From: Acidimicrobiia bacterium | GTDB lineage: Bacteria > Actinomycetota > Acidimicrobiia > ATN3 > PSLF01 | Direction of reading: 5' to 3' | DNA: 64,000 bases | Assembly (NCBI GenBank): GCA_040289475.1 | Contig: PSLF01000010.1 | Span: forward strand, 1-64,000 | In this document: positions 9,894 through 19,256 of the stretch, one piece after another | Position numbering within the stretch: position 1 is the stretch's first letter | Layout: the number at the start of each line of letters is the position of its first letter | Position numbers and translations under genes: made by a program | Notes under the pieces: model-generated | The model's database searches: none | What the model was told of the DNA's origin: nothing | The model's input: the letters and a program-made list of their open reading frames with translations, nothing else

Positions 9894-10609
9894 CGGTTCC
9901 TAGCCCGCCGAGGAAGGGATCGCCGCCGCGCGAACTCCCATCGCTCCTTGTACCGTGCTCGAGCCAAGGCGCTCCGTCGCTTCAACTCTGCCACACTAAG
10001 CTTATATGGCTCGATACCCACCGGCTGAGGCGGGGGCTCCGACTGCTGGAGTATGGACCAGAACCGCTGGACGACAGTGAAGCCAGTACCAGCAACGAGA
10101 ATCCACAATGCAGGAACCAACGCTCCCGGTACACCGACGGCAATACCAAGAAGGATCAAACGCTCGCCGCGCTCAAACAATCCCCCCTTTCCTTTGAGCC
10201 CTAAAGATTCGGCTTTGCTTCTCTCATAAGAGATGATCAGTGAAAATCCCAGTCCCAGTAGGCATAAGTACGCAAGCTTCGGTCGAGTGCCTATCAGGTA
10301 CCATCCGAGGCCAGCGAACATCGCCGTCTCCGACAGCCGATCACCCACCGAGTCCAAAAACGCCCCCCGCCTAGACGAAGTCTGCCCCGCCTTAGCTACT
10401 GCGCCGTCTAGCATATCGAGGACTGTACCAACAGCTCCCACGAGGAGCGCCAAGACGAATCGGCCCGTAGCGACTAGCATCGACGCGGCGACGCTGAGTA
10501 CGAACCCAGTCACCGTCAACTTATTCGCTGAGAACCCGAGGCGGACGAGAAAGCGGCCGACCGGCTCGGTAAAACGCTCCGCTTTTCCCCTTAGCTTGTT
10601 ATCGAGCAT
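9890..10609 (-). CDS. CDP-alcohol phosphatidyltransferase (PgsA/phosphatidylinositol synthase-like)
   Basis: Integral membrane enzyme that transfers a phosphatidyl group from CDP-diacylglycerol to an alcohol, here probably inositol phosphate given the PIM-type neighbours. The signature D-x2-D-G-x2-A..G-x3-D-x3-D is present as DMLDGAVAKAG followed by GAFLDSVGDR. The protein has 239 residues with several membrane helices and a basic tail. It is the first gene of the three-gene lipid block and is divergent from the EF-G-like gene. Confidence 0.87.
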   Translation of the reverse strand: MLDNKLRGKAERFTEPVGRFLVRLGFSANKLTVTGFVLSVAASMLVATGRFVLALLVGAVGTVLDMLDGAVAKAGQTSSRRGAFLDSVGDRLSETAMFAGLGWYLIGTRPKLAYLCLLGLGFSLIISYERSKAESLGLKGKGGLFERGERLILLGIAVGVPGALVPALWILVAGTGFTVVQRFWSILQQSEPPPQPVGIEPYKLSVAELKRRSALARARYKERWEFARRRSLPRRARNR

Positions 10610-10741
10610 TCGAACCTACTTTGGGAAGTCACGTCGCAAGCATAGCCCCAAGCCCCGTACCGATACCATGTTGTAGTCAGGTTTTGACCGGCGACTCCAA
10701 AGCTAAGATTGCAGGGTGATGTAGCTGGAAGGAGTGGATCC

Positions 10742-12820
10742 TTGAAACAGTACGCCTCCGAGAAAATAAGAAACGTAGTGCTTATAGGACACAACGGGAG
10801 TGGGAAGACAAGCCTTGCAGAGGCATGCCTCTATGTAAGCGGGGCGCTGAGTCGACAAGGCCGAGTTGAAGATGAAAACACCGTCTGCGACTACGAGCCC
10901 GAGGAGACAAAGCGAAGGTTTTCCATATCGCTTGCACTCGCGCCTGTTGAGTGGAAGGGCGTAAAGATCAATCTAGTCGACACTCCCGGCTCCCCAGATT
11001 TCGAGGGGGAGGCGATCGCAGGATTGTACGCTGCTGACCTCGCCGTCTTCGTAGTAAGCGCAACAGATGGCCCCCAGGTCCAAACCCGCTACTACTGGAA
11101 AATCGCAAAAGAGATGGGAATCCCCGCCATGTGCTTCGTAAACAAGCTCGACAAAGAGAGAGCCTCTATTTACGAAACCTCCGAGGTTTTAAGGGACACG
11201 TTCGGGGGGGATGTTTTGGCGGTACAAGGCCAGATCGGCCGTGAAGAAAACCTGGAAGGCTTGTACGACAACTTCTCGAAAAAGGCGTTCTTGTACAAAA
11301 ACGGATCCTTCAGAGCCGAGCCTTCGGATAGCCATCTCCCCGAAGACCAAGACGTCGAGGCTGCCCGAATTTCCCTTGTCGAAGCTGTCGCTGAGACTGA
11401 CGAGGCCCTGCTGGATACATACCTAGAAACCGGGGATCTAGACATCAAATCCTTCTCGGAAGGGATGGCCAAAGCGATCATGTCTCGTCAGATACTGCCT
11501 GTATTGGGAGGATGTGCAACTCGTCCCCTAGGGGTCGATCTGTTCTTGGACTTCATTGCTGAGTTCGGGCCGTCTCCCCTCGAACACAAGATCATCCGAG
11601 GCACGAAAAGTTCCGATTCCGACCAGGAAGTGCAGCTCGACGCGAGCCCCGAAGGTCCCTTTGTTGCCCGCATATTCAAGACAATCGCCGATCCTTTCGT
11701 AGGAAAGCTCTCCGTGTTCAGGATCGTATCCGGTGGCATAAAGGGCGACTCAGTCGTTTGGAATACGACCTCTGGGCACGAGGAAAAACTGCACCAAGTC
11801 TTTGCATTGAGGGGCAAAGAGCACATCGAGGTCGAAGCGTTGTCGATGGGCGACATAGCTGCAGTCGCTAAGCTTACCAACACGAAAACCGGCGACACTC
11901 TCGCTTCGAAAGGTCTTCACCTGGTCCTGTCACCCATGCGCCTTCCGGATCCCGTGTTCAGTCTTGCGGTGGCCCCTAAGTCGAAGGGTGACGAGGACAA
12001 GCTGAGCCAAGGATTGCATCGGCTGTCCGAAGAGGATCCGACTTTGCGGATCCATCACAATCCCGAGACACGGCAGTTGATTCTCTCGGGGCTAGGAGAT
12101 ACCCACCTCAATGCGACTCTTGAAAAGTTGAAGCGTAAGTTCGGCGTTGAGGTAGAAACCTCGCTTCCGAAAGTGAGCTACAGGGAGACGATTACGAAAC
12201 CTGCACGTGCAGAGGGTAAGCATAAAAAGCAAACAGGAGGCCATGGCCAGTTCGGTGTCGCGGTGATCGAAATCGAGCCGCTTCCGAGGGATTCGGGCTT
12301 CGAGTTCGTGGATCAGATAGTCGGAGGCGCGATCCCCAAAGGATTCATTCCTGCGGTAGAAAAGGGAATCCGAGAGGCCATGGAAAGAGGTTTTTTTGCT
12401 GGATATCCCCTTGTTGACATCCGCGCCACTTTAGTCGATGGAAAGCACCACCCTGTCGACTCCAACGAACTCAGCTTCAAGATGGCTGGTTCTTTGGCTC
12501 TGCAAGCAGCCCTTCCTGATGCAGGGGTAGTACTGTTAGAGCCAATTATGGATTTGGAAGTAATAGTCCCCGACGACAAAGTCGGCGATGTCCAAGGCGA
12601 TCTCAACGCGAAGCGGGGCAAAATATTGAGCACGGAGCCCGCTGAAGCAGGTTTTACTCTCATCACGGCCAAGGTTCCAGAGGCAGAGCTCCTTCGTTAC
12701 TCGGCTGACCTTCGCTCTCTCACGGGCGGGCAAGGCCGGTTTTCGATGAAATTTAGCCACTACGAAGAGGTGCCTAGCCACATAGCCGAGCGAATCAAGG
12801 CGGAAGCGCGAGGATCCTGA
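10742..12820 (+). CDS. EF-G-like translational GTPase (EF-G2 type)
   Basis: Homologue of elongation factor G with all five EF-G domains (about 692 residues). G motifs are altered relative to canonical EF-G: G1 is GHNGSGKTS instead of AH(I/V)DxGKT, G2 is around KRRFSIS, G3 is DTPGSPDF and G4 is NKLD. These changes are typical of the EF-G-like/EF-G2 subgroup, whose role is not settled. The frame is open from 10709, but a TTG at 10742 lies just after GGAAGGAG, so I take it as the start. It is a single gene between divergent and convergent neighbours. Confidence 0.9.
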   Translation: MKQYASEKIRNVVLIGHNGSGKTSLAEACLYVSGALSRQGRVEDENTVCDYEPEETKRRFSISLALAPVEWKGVKINLVDTPGSPDFEGEAIAGLYAADLAVFVVSATDGPQVQTRYYWKIAKEMGIPAMCFVNKLDKERASIYETSEVLRDTFGGDVLAVQGQIGREENLEGLYDNFSKKAFLYKNGSFRAEPSDSHLPEDQDVEAARISLVEAVAETDEALLDTYLETGDLDIKSFSEGMAKAIMSRQILPVLGGCATRPLGVDLFLDFIAEFGPSPLEHKIIRGTKSSDSDQEVQLDASPEGPFVARIFKTIADPFVGKLSVFRIVSGGIKGDSVVWNTTSGHEEKLHQVFALRGKEHIEVEALSMGDIAAVAKLTNTKTGDTLASKGLHLVLSPMRLPDPVFSLAVAPKSKGDEDKLSQGLHRLSEEDPTLRIHHNPETRQLILSGLGDTHLNATLEKLKRKFGVEVETSLPKVSYRETITKPARAEGKHKKQTGGHGQFGVAVIEIEPLPRDSGFEFVDQIVGGAIPKGFIPAVEKGIREAMERGFFAGYPLVDIRATLVDGKHHPVDSNELSFKMAGSLALQAALPDAGVVLLEPIMDLEVIVPDDKVGDVQGDLNAKRGKILSTEPAEAGFTLITAKVPEAELLRYSADLRSLTGGQGRFSMKFSHYEEVPSHIAERIKAEARGS

Positions 12821-12863
12821 CCCCACCAGGCCACATCGCTACTTCACAGGCATTCTGGGATTT

Positions 12864-12882
12864 GTAGGTAATCTATACCTAC
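12864..12882. terminator. Hairpin between convergent EF-G-like and MMPL genes
   Basis: Perfect inverted repeat GTAGGTA / TACCTAC (7-base arms, 5-base loop) lying 44 bases after the EF-G-like stop and running into the MMPL stop codon. It could end transcription from either side, but neither strand has a T-tract behind it, so the role is uncertain. Confidence 0.35.
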
Positions 12883-15272
12883 GGACCGCCTAGGCCCGAT
12901 GTCGTCTCTGCCCTGACCTTCGACTGTGACTGAGTCGAACGCTCTGGTTCTGGTATGGCATCATTCAGAGCTACTTGAGAAGCTTCCCGGTTTTCCGAGT
13001 CAGAATCGTCAGATTTGGCCTCTACGGAAATCTTGGGAAGAACACGATCTAGCCACGGCGGAAGCCACCAATTTGCTTTTCCCAATAGCTCCATAGTTGA
13101 TGGAACCAGCACCAGTCGCACCATTGTCGCATCGACGAATATCGCGGTCGCCAGGCCCAACCCGAAGAGCTTTATAATCCGGTTGTCGTTCCAAACGAAT
13201 GACAAAAACACCGCAACCATGATCGCTGCTGCGGCCGAGATTACGCGAGCAGTGGCGGCCAGACCGTCTGCTACGGAGCTTTTGGGATCCTCGCTCTTGT
13301 CGTATTCTTCCCTGATTCTCGAAATCAAGAAGACTTCGTAGTCCATAGACAATCCGAAAAGGATCGCAAACATCATCATCGGTATGAATGGTTCTATCGG
13401 TCCTGGCTTCTCGACCCCGACGAGGTCCTTCATCCACCCCCACTGAAATATGGCGACGACGACGCCGTATGCAGCACCTATAGACAGGACGTTCATAACC
13501 GCAGCCTTCAATGGGACTAGCAACGACCGAAACACGACCATGAGAAGAAAGAAAGAGAGCGCAACCACGCCTCCAATAAGCCAAACAAGACGCTGGCTCA
13601 AATAGTCCGAGAGGTCAACGAACGCGGCGGTGAGGCCCCCGACCAGCACCTCGGGCCCTCCCCTGGCACGGTTATCGGCAGCCAAAGACCTAATGAAGTG
13701 TATGAGCTGCCGAGTCTGGGAGTCCTGTGGGGATGTAGATGGAATTACTTGAAACAGATATGCCTTGCCCGAAGGGGCCGGCATCGGGCGAGTAACTTGG
13801 GCAACTCCGGGAATACTCGCAACGGAGCCATGTACGCTCTCAACCGAGCTAGGAAGCGGGACTGGAACGCGTTCTAGCCTGCGCTCCTCTTGCAATGCCG
13901 GTGCAATTCTTTGATCCTGCGTCCCTAGGTCATTCCCAGGCCCTGACTCAGGCTGAATACCTTGAATTTGTTGGGGTGTCTCTTGAGCGAGTGACTCAGC
14001 TTGAGGAGTTCGGATGACAACTAAAACCGGGGCGTTGAATCCCGGACCGAACGCATCGGATAGCAAATCGTATGCGCGCCGCTGAGTCTTTGAACGAGGG
14101 ACATTTCCCAAATCCGATGCTCCCAAATCCAAGGAGAGCGTTGGGAGGGCCAGAAGCAAGAGGGCTGCTCCCGACACTATTGCAGCGGCCCAAGGACGAC
14201 GCTGAACTGTCCTAGACCATCGATACGACCAACTCTTCCTATAGTTGCTCTCATCGCGGCTAAATATTGGAATTCTCAATGCGTCGATTTTGCTTCCCAG
14301 CGTTACGAGGGCCACCGGTAGAAGGGTTAGCGACACGGCAATCGCTAGCACAACGGATATTCCCGCCGACAGCGCCATTCCATTCACAAAGTCCAATCCC
14401 ATCACAGCCAGGCCGAGGAGGGATATGGCCACGATCGCTCCCGCAAACAGCACCGAACGCCCGGCTGTTGCAATGGCTCCCACTGCGGACTCAGTTGGAC
14501 CCGCCCCCGAATGAAGGTTCTGGCGGAACCTGGTGACCACCAACAGCGCGTAGTCGATCCCCACGCCAATCCCAATCATCCGCGCCAATTCGGGGGCGAA
14601 CATCGGAACGGTCATGGCATGACTGAGACCTACGATGAGTGAGATGGCGGTCGCCAAAGTGAACAAGGCCGTAATGATGGGTAGGCCGGTCGCTATAAAA
14701 GACCCGAACCCTACAAGCATCACGAGGACCGCAACTATAAGTCCCACAATCTCTGCACTTCCCAACTCGGGCATGTCAGCGCGGGAGATCGCCATCCCGC
14801 CAGCCTCGACTTCCATCCCGGGTCTAGATTTTTCAATTATCGTGTCGCGGAGACTGGCAATGGCTTCTCTAGGAATTTGGGTGGGCTCTCTATCGAACTC
14901 TATGGTAGCGAATGCCACTTTCTGGTCTTTGGAGACAGCTCCTTGACCTTCGTAGGGAGACCGCACGGAAGAGACATAGGGGAACGCCTTGACTCGGTCG
15001 AAGAGAGCTTGCATTTCTTCTTTGGTTGCTGGGTCGAAGACCCCTGATTCGGAGCGGAAGACAATCTGAACAGGTTCCCCCTTGAAGTCTGGAAACTCAG
15101 ACTGCAATACCTCGAAAGCCTCGCGAGACTCCGAGTGTGGGAGTCTAAACTCGTTCGAGTAACGCGGGCCCAACGAAGAAGACAACACAAAAGAGCCTGC
15201 AAGAATGAGTATCCAGAAGAGTAGAACTACCAGCCTGTGACGCACGCAAAACTCGGCTGTCTTCGCAAGCAT
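12879..15272 (-). CDS. MMPL/RND family membrane transporter
   Basis: Large RND-superfamily transporter of the MMPL type (797 residues). Two homologous halves each have one helix, a large extracytoplasmic loop and a bundle of five helices. Signature segments are GIGVGIDYALLVVTRFR in the first half and LFGLSMDYEVFLISRIREEY in the second. In actinobacteria such proteins export lipids or act as drug pumps; the substrate here is unknown. The ATG follows AAGGAG. A MarR-type regulator is divergent from it and a palindrome lies between them, so repression by that regulator is likely. Confidence 0.9.
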   Translation of the reverse strand: MLAKTAEFCVRHRLVVLLFWILILAGSFVLSSSLGPRYSNEFRLPHSESREAFEVLQSEFPDFKGEPVQIVFRSESGVFDPATKEEMQALFDRVKAFPYVSSVRSPYEGQGAVSKDQKVAFATIEFDREPTQIPREAIASLRDTIIEKSRPGMEVEAGGMAISRADMPELGSAEIVGLIVAVLVMLVGFGSFIATGLPIITALFTLATAISLIVGLSHAMTVPMFAPELARMIGIGVGIDYALLVVTRFRQNLHSGAGPTESAVGAIATAGRSVLFAGAIVAISLLGLAVMGLDFVNGMALSAGISVVLAIAVSLTLLPVALVTLGSKIDALRIPIFSRDESNYRKSWSYRWSRTVQRRPWAAAIVSGAALLLLALPTLSLDLGASDLGNVPRSKTQRRAYDLLSDAFGPGFNAPVLVVIRTPQAESLAQETPQQIQGIQPESGPGNDLGTQDQRIAPALQEERRLERVPVPLPSSVESVHGSVASIPGVAQVTRPMPAPSGKAYLFQVIPSTSPQDSQTRQLIHFIRSLAADNRARGGPEVLVGGLTAAFVDLSDYLSQRLVWLIGGVVALSFFLLMVVFRSLLVPLKAAVMNVLSIGAAYGVVVAIFQWGWMKDLVGVEKPGPIEPFIPMMMFAILFGLSMDYEVFLISRIREEYDKSEDPKSSVADGLAATARVISAAAAIMVAVFLSFVWNDNRIIKLFGLGLATAIFVDATMVRLVLVPSTMELLGKANWWLPPWLDRVLPKISVEAKSDDSDSENREASQVALNDAIPEPERSTQSQSKVRAETTSGLGGP

Positions 15273-15349
15273 CTTCTCTCCTTGGAACGGTTCAAACTAG
15301 TGACCCGACTCCAGCCAAACCGTGACCGGGGTTCAAGGACTCACTAACT

Positions 15350-15367
15350 TAGTTTAGGGCTAAACTA
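15350..15367. promoter_or_regulatory. Palindromic putative operator between MMPL and MarR genes
   Basis: Perfect 18-base palindrome TAGTTTAG-GG-CTAAACTA in the divergent intergenic region. A weaker related repeat, GTTTT-GGCT-AAAAC, lies at 15415-15428, nearer the marR start. MarR proteins commonly bind 16-20 base AT-rich palindromes in such positions, so this is a good candidate operator for autoregulation and control of the transporter. Binding is inferred. Confidence 0.6.
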
Positions 15368-15445
15368 TCGCAGTGAAGCATACATAGTCAACACCGGGGA
15401 GCTTGACTGCGAGTGTTTTGGCTAAAACTTAGAAAGGTATCTGTA

Positions 15446-15982
15446 GTGGTGGATTCGAAACATTGCTCAAGAATTGCCAGCAAAACCTGGTTCCTGCGCA
15501 CCGACCGAAACTTACCCTCGATAGCAGAGCGATTGAGAGTGCCGGAGCAAGCCCTCGAAGCAGTGGCGCTCATCCGATCCGCCGCTGCAGTTGTTTCTCA
15601 GCTCGAGGCAGCACACTGGGCCCGGTACAACCTTGGTGCTGCCTCCGGGTGGGTCTTGTTGGAGCTGGCCCTAGAAGGTCCAACTCGTCCTGCAGATCTT
15701 GCGGCGTCGTTCTTGGTCACCCCTGGAGGGATGAGTCAAGTAATTGCCTCCCTCGAAAAAAAGGGACTTGTGGAAAAAGTAAGGGATTCCCAAGATCGCA
15801 GGTCGCTGCTGGTAGCCCTCACCGACAAAGGTCGTGCCCTGGTCAAAAAGCAGCTCCCGGAGTTACGTCAGGCCCTAGAGGGAATCGAGGAACAAATCGG
15901 AAAGCGCCGTCTAGAAGGGCTTTGCACCACCCTAGAAGACTTTCTTGCAGCCCTCGACCCCCTATCTTCCGGACCGGAATAA
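15446..15982 (+). CDS. MarR family transcriptional regulator
   Basis: Winged-helix MarR-type regulator. The DNA-binding region is visible as RPADLAASFLVTPGGMSQVI, followed by EKKGLVEKVRD and DRRSLLVALTDKG, the family wing, and then a dimerisation helix. The frame opens at 15413, but GTG at 15446 lies 8 bases after AAAGG and fits better; the earlier start would place the second palindrome inside the coding region. Divergent from the MMPL exporter, which it probably represses. Confidence 0.88.
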   Translation: MVDSKHCSRIASKTWFLRTDRNLPSIAERLRVPEQALEAVALIRSAAAVVSQLEAAHWARYNLGAASGWVLLELALEGPTRPADLAASFLVTPGGMSQVIASLEKKGLVEKVRDSQDRRSLLVALTDKGRALVKKQLPELRQALEGIEEQIGKRRLEGLCTTLEDFLAALDPLSSGPE

Positions 15983-16051
15983 GCCTTCCCGCTTCGAGAA
16001 CGGCGAGGGCACACTCCTCCTCTAATCGCAAGCGCTACACGGCTTACGACG

Positions 16052-16558
16052 TTACGAGCCAGACTCTGACCAGGATTCCTCCGGGTTTTCCTCGTCAATC
16101 TTGTCGACGACTTCTCCACTTATAGCATCGACTGCAACATAGCCTCGCCTCTTGGGACGCGGCTCGTCACCTGAGTACGCCAACAAACGCCACACGGGGC
16201 GGGAGAGGATACCTTTCCAACCAATGCTGATAGAAGATGGTCCCACCGGAAATGACAAGCTAGCTGCGGCACGAAGAATCGCTTCCCTCTCGGAGATTTT
16301 CAACTGCCATGAGCATGCAAACATGTAGAGGGCGACCCCGATTCCAATCAAAGAGGCAGCAATCCATCCACCGTTGGAGTAAGAGTCATCGGCTAAGTAC
16401 ACAACTGCAATTCCCCCCAACGAGGCTGCCATCACAAAAGCCGCCCCGTAAGCACGTCTCCTTATATCGGGAAACTCGTACTCCTCTCCGATGGCTCCGG
16501 GAACGAGATCCGCTGGAATGTCTACCGAATCGCCGGCCTTTTGCTCGTTCGAGGTCAT
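16052..16558 (-). CDS. Hypothetical two-helix membrane protein
   Basis: No family recognised. The 168-residue protein has a hydrophilic N terminus, two adjacent membrane helices (about residues 36-56 and 63-83), and a C-terminal soluble part ending in an acidic tail. A central segment has a GPSSISIGWKGILSRPVWR motif and a basic patch RPKRRG. Its start overlaps the end of the HIT gene by 4 bases, so it is translated with it. Confidence 0.75.
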   Translation of the reverse strand: MTSNEQKAGDSVDIPADLVPGAIGEEYEFPDIRRRAYGAAFVMAASLGGIAVVYLADDSYSNGGWIAASLIGIGVALYMFACSWQLKISEREAILRAAASLSFPVGPSSISIGWKGILSRPVWRLLAYSGDEPRPKRRGYVAVDAISGEVVDKIDEENPEESWSESGS

Positions 16559-17076
16559 CGAGACTTGGTAGGGTTCTGCTCAAGGTCTCCCAAGGCGGCT
16601 GTCAGCTTCTCGTAAGTGGTTCTCAAGTCCTCGGGTAGAACCTTCGTATCTGCGACGACGGGCATAAAGTTGGTGTCCCCTGACCATCTCGGCACTATGT
16701 GCATGTGAAGATGACCTGGAAACCCGGCACCGGCGACCCTCCCAAGATTCATTCCTAGGTTGAAACCATCTGGAGAGTAAGCACGCCGTAGTGCAGCAAC
16801 TACCTCCCCACAGAGCTCCATAAGAGCCCCCCGCACCCGAGAGTCTAGCTCTTCTATAGAAGACGCGTGCGCGTATGGAGCGACCATCGTGTGGCCGACG
16901 TTATATGGGTAAATGTTCAAGACCGCAAACACAGATGGCCGTCGAGCAACAAGCATCGCTTCCCGGTCGTTACCTGCGTTTGGAAGCTCGCAAAAGATGC
17001 ATGCCTCCTCGCCGGAAGGAACTGCCGATGCCCCCTCGATGTATGCCATCCTCCAGGAAGCCCAGAGCCTATCCAT
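16555..17076 (-). CDS. HIT family nucleotide hydrolase/phosphorylase
   Basis: Histidine-triad protein acting on dinucleotide polyphosphates or related adenylates. The triad is HLHMHIVPRW, and a zinc-binding pair CIFCEL lies near the N terminus. Length is 173 residues. In mycobacteria the thrS-linked HIT protein is an Ap4A phosphorylase; that assignment is likely here but not certain. It directly follows thrS with no gap, matching the conserved actinobacterial order. Confidence 0.9.
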   Translation of the reverse strand: MDRLWASWRMAYIEGASAVPSGEEACIFCELPNAGNDREAMLVARRPSVFAVLNIYPYNVGHTMVAPYAHASSIEELDSRVRGALMELCGEVVAALRRAYSPDGFNLGMNLGRVAGAGFPGHLHMHIVPRWSGDTNFMPVVADTKVLPEDLRTTYEKLTAALGDLEQNPTKSR

Positions 17077-19005
17077 TCAAGTTTTCTCCGCAACTTCTGA
17101 CTCTATTCGCGACAGAATTTCCTGTATTGGCACTCCCCTCGTGTCAGAGCCATCCCGCGTCCTTAGACCAGCCGTACGCGCCAGGACATCGCTATCACCG
17201 ACAACCGCTACGTACGGCACCTTTTCCAGCTGAGCCCTCCTGACTTTGTTCGACAAAGTCTCTCTAGAGTTGTCAACTTCGACACGGATCCCTCGAAGCG
17301 CAGCTTCTTTTGCGATACTCGCCGCGTACTCGAAGTGCCTATCCGCCACAGGCAAAATCTTGAGCTGCACCGGGGCAAGCCAGGTAGGGAAAGCGCCCGC
17401 AAAGTGCTCGATGAGGATTCCAAAGAAGCGCTCTATCGAGCCGTACATAGCCCTGTGAATCATGATCGGACGGTGGCGAAGGTTGTCCGGACCCATATAC
17501 TCAAGATCGAACAACTCCGGCAAGTTGAAGTCGAGCTGAATAGTGGATAACTGCCAATTACGGCCAATCGCGTCGGCGACGTGGATGTCGATCTTGGGTC
17601 CGTAAAAAGCCCCACCTCCTTCGTCCACCTCGTACCGCAATCCAGTCTGCTCCAGGCCCGAAGCGAGTGCGGCCGTTGCCCTCTCCCATATCTCTTCCGA
17701 CCCCACCGACTTGTCGTGTGGCCGGGTGGAAAGATTTGCCGAAAAGCGATCGAACCCGAAGGTTCCGACCACTCTGGTCATGAACTCGATTAGAGATACA
17801 ATCTCGGCATCAAGCTGCTCGTCAGTACAGAAGATGTGAGAGTCGTCTTGCGTGAAACCTCTAGTCCTGAGAAGACCGTGTATGACCCCTGAGGGTTCCA
17901 TTCTGTACACGGTTCCTAGCTCAAACAGCCTAAGTGGAAACTCACGATACGAGCGTGTGCGGCTTTTGTAGATCATCACGTGGAAAGGGCAGTTCATTGG
18001 CTTTGCGTAGTACGAAGCGCCTTCCACCTCCATTGGCGGAAACATCAAGTTCGCGTAGAAGTCAAGGTGCCCGCTGGTTTCCCACAGTACCGAGCGGGCA
18101 AGGTGGGGGGTGTATACCAGCTTGTACCCTGCGGCCTCGTGCTCTTGGCGTGAGAAGTCTTCGAGAATTTTCCGAACCGCGGCGCCCTTTGGATGCCAGA
18201 GTGCAAGACCGCTGCCGAGCTCGTCTGGAAAGGAAAACAAATCGAGCTCGACGCCGAGGCGACGATGATCTCGCCGGGCCGCTTCTTCCAGTCGCCTAAG
18301 ATGACTCTCCAGATCCTCTCGAGTAGCCCAACAGGTACCGTAAACGCGTTGCAACTGACGGTTGCGGGCATCGCCCCGCCAATACGCTCCTGCCACCCTC
18401 ATCAGCTTGAAATGCCGAACCATCCCTGTGGAAGGAACGTGGGGGCCTCTACACAGATCCACAAAGTCAGGGGGATTCCGGTAGATGCTAACCACGCTCT
18501 CTCCAGCCCCTTCGCCTTCATCGACCGACTCGATGATCTCTACTTTGTAAGGCTGATCCGCGAAGATCTTTAGCGCCTCGCTCTTGGAGATCTCCTCTCG
18601 AATAAAGGGGCGGTCGGCTTCGACGATCTCTTTCATCTGTTCTTCGATCCGAGACAGATCGTCGTCGGTAAAAGGCCGCTCGACGTCGAAGTCGTAAAAA
18701 AAGCCGTCATCAGTAGCTGGGCCAGTGGCGAACTTGGTACCCGGATACAGGCTCAGCACTGCGTTCGCCAGGATGTGGGCAGCCGAATGCCGCAAAACAG
18801 AGAGACCCTCCGGGTCTTTCGAGCTTATGAGCCTTATGTTTTCTTTCCCTGCCACTGCCGACGAGATGTCGACTAACTTGCCGTCCGCTACCGCAGCCAC
18901 TACCTCCCCGGCTAACGAGGGAAAAAGACGACTGATGGCCTGCGCGATGGTGCCATCGTTTCCGACATCTTTGGGTTCAAACCCGGGCGCAACGATCTTG
19001 GGCAC
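17077..19005 (-). CDS. thrS: Threonyl-tRNA synthetase
   Basis: Class II aminoacyl-tRNA synthetase that charges tRNA-Thr. The order is an N-terminal TGS domain, an editing domain with the HSAAHILANAV motif, the catalytic core (including RTRGFTQDDSHIFC and DFNLPELFDLEYMG), and a C-terminal anticodon-binding domain. The frame is open to 19038; GTG at 19005 sits after AAGAGGAG and starts at VPKIVAPGF, giving about 642 residues. No T-box leader was recognisable in the 251 bases upstream. Confidence 0.95.
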   Translation of the reverse strand: MPKIVAPGFEPKDVGNDGTIAQAISRLFPSLAGEVVAAVADGKLVDISSAVAGKENIRLISSKDPEGLSVLRHSAAHILANAVLSLYPGTKFATGPATDDGFFYDFDVERPFTDDDLSRIEEQMKEIVEADRPFIREEISKSEALKIFADQPYKVEIIESVDEGEGAGESVVSIYRNPPDFVDLCRGPHVPSTGMVRHFKLMRVAGAYWRGDARNRQLQRVYGTCWATREDLESHLRRLEEAARRDHRRLGVELDLFSFPDELGSGLALWHPKGAAVRKILEDFSRQEHEAAGYKLVYTPHLARSVLWETSGHLDFYANLMFPPMEVEGASYYAKPMNCPFHVMIYKSRTRSYREFPLRLFELGTVYRMEPSGVIHGLLRTRGFTQDDSHIFCTDEQLDAEIVSLIEFMTRVVGTFGFDRFSANLSTRPHDKSVGSEEIWERATAALASGLEQTGLRYEVDEGGGAFYGPKIDIHVADAIGRNWQLSTIQLDFNLPELFDLEYMGPDNLRHRPIMIHRAMYGSIERFFGILIEHFAGAFPTWLAPVQLKILPVADRHFEYAASIAKEAALRGIRVEVDNSRETLSNKVRRAQLEKVPYVAVVGDSDVLARTAGLRTRDGSDTRGVPIQEILSRIESEVAEKT

Positions 19006-19256
19006 TGAACTCCTCTTAGAACAAAAGCTACTTGTCAATCCAGTCTGCCCACACGAGCGGCGTTGTGGGCAAAGCTAAGGTATTGCTTGTGCCACTGCGA
19101 GATAAAAACGATAAAACCAAATCTTGCACAATTACGAGCACGAGCTATGTGACAACTCGATGCAGCGAGCCAGAATGGACGTCCTATTGTGTACTAGCAG
19201 CTTGTAATAGTTCGCTAACGGCCGTCTTTTGAAGCAGTAGCCACATTCTATGCCAC

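Noticed and set aside
19006-19256. Possible T-box leader upstream of thrS
   Set aside because: No T-box sequence or terminator/antiterminator pair was seen.
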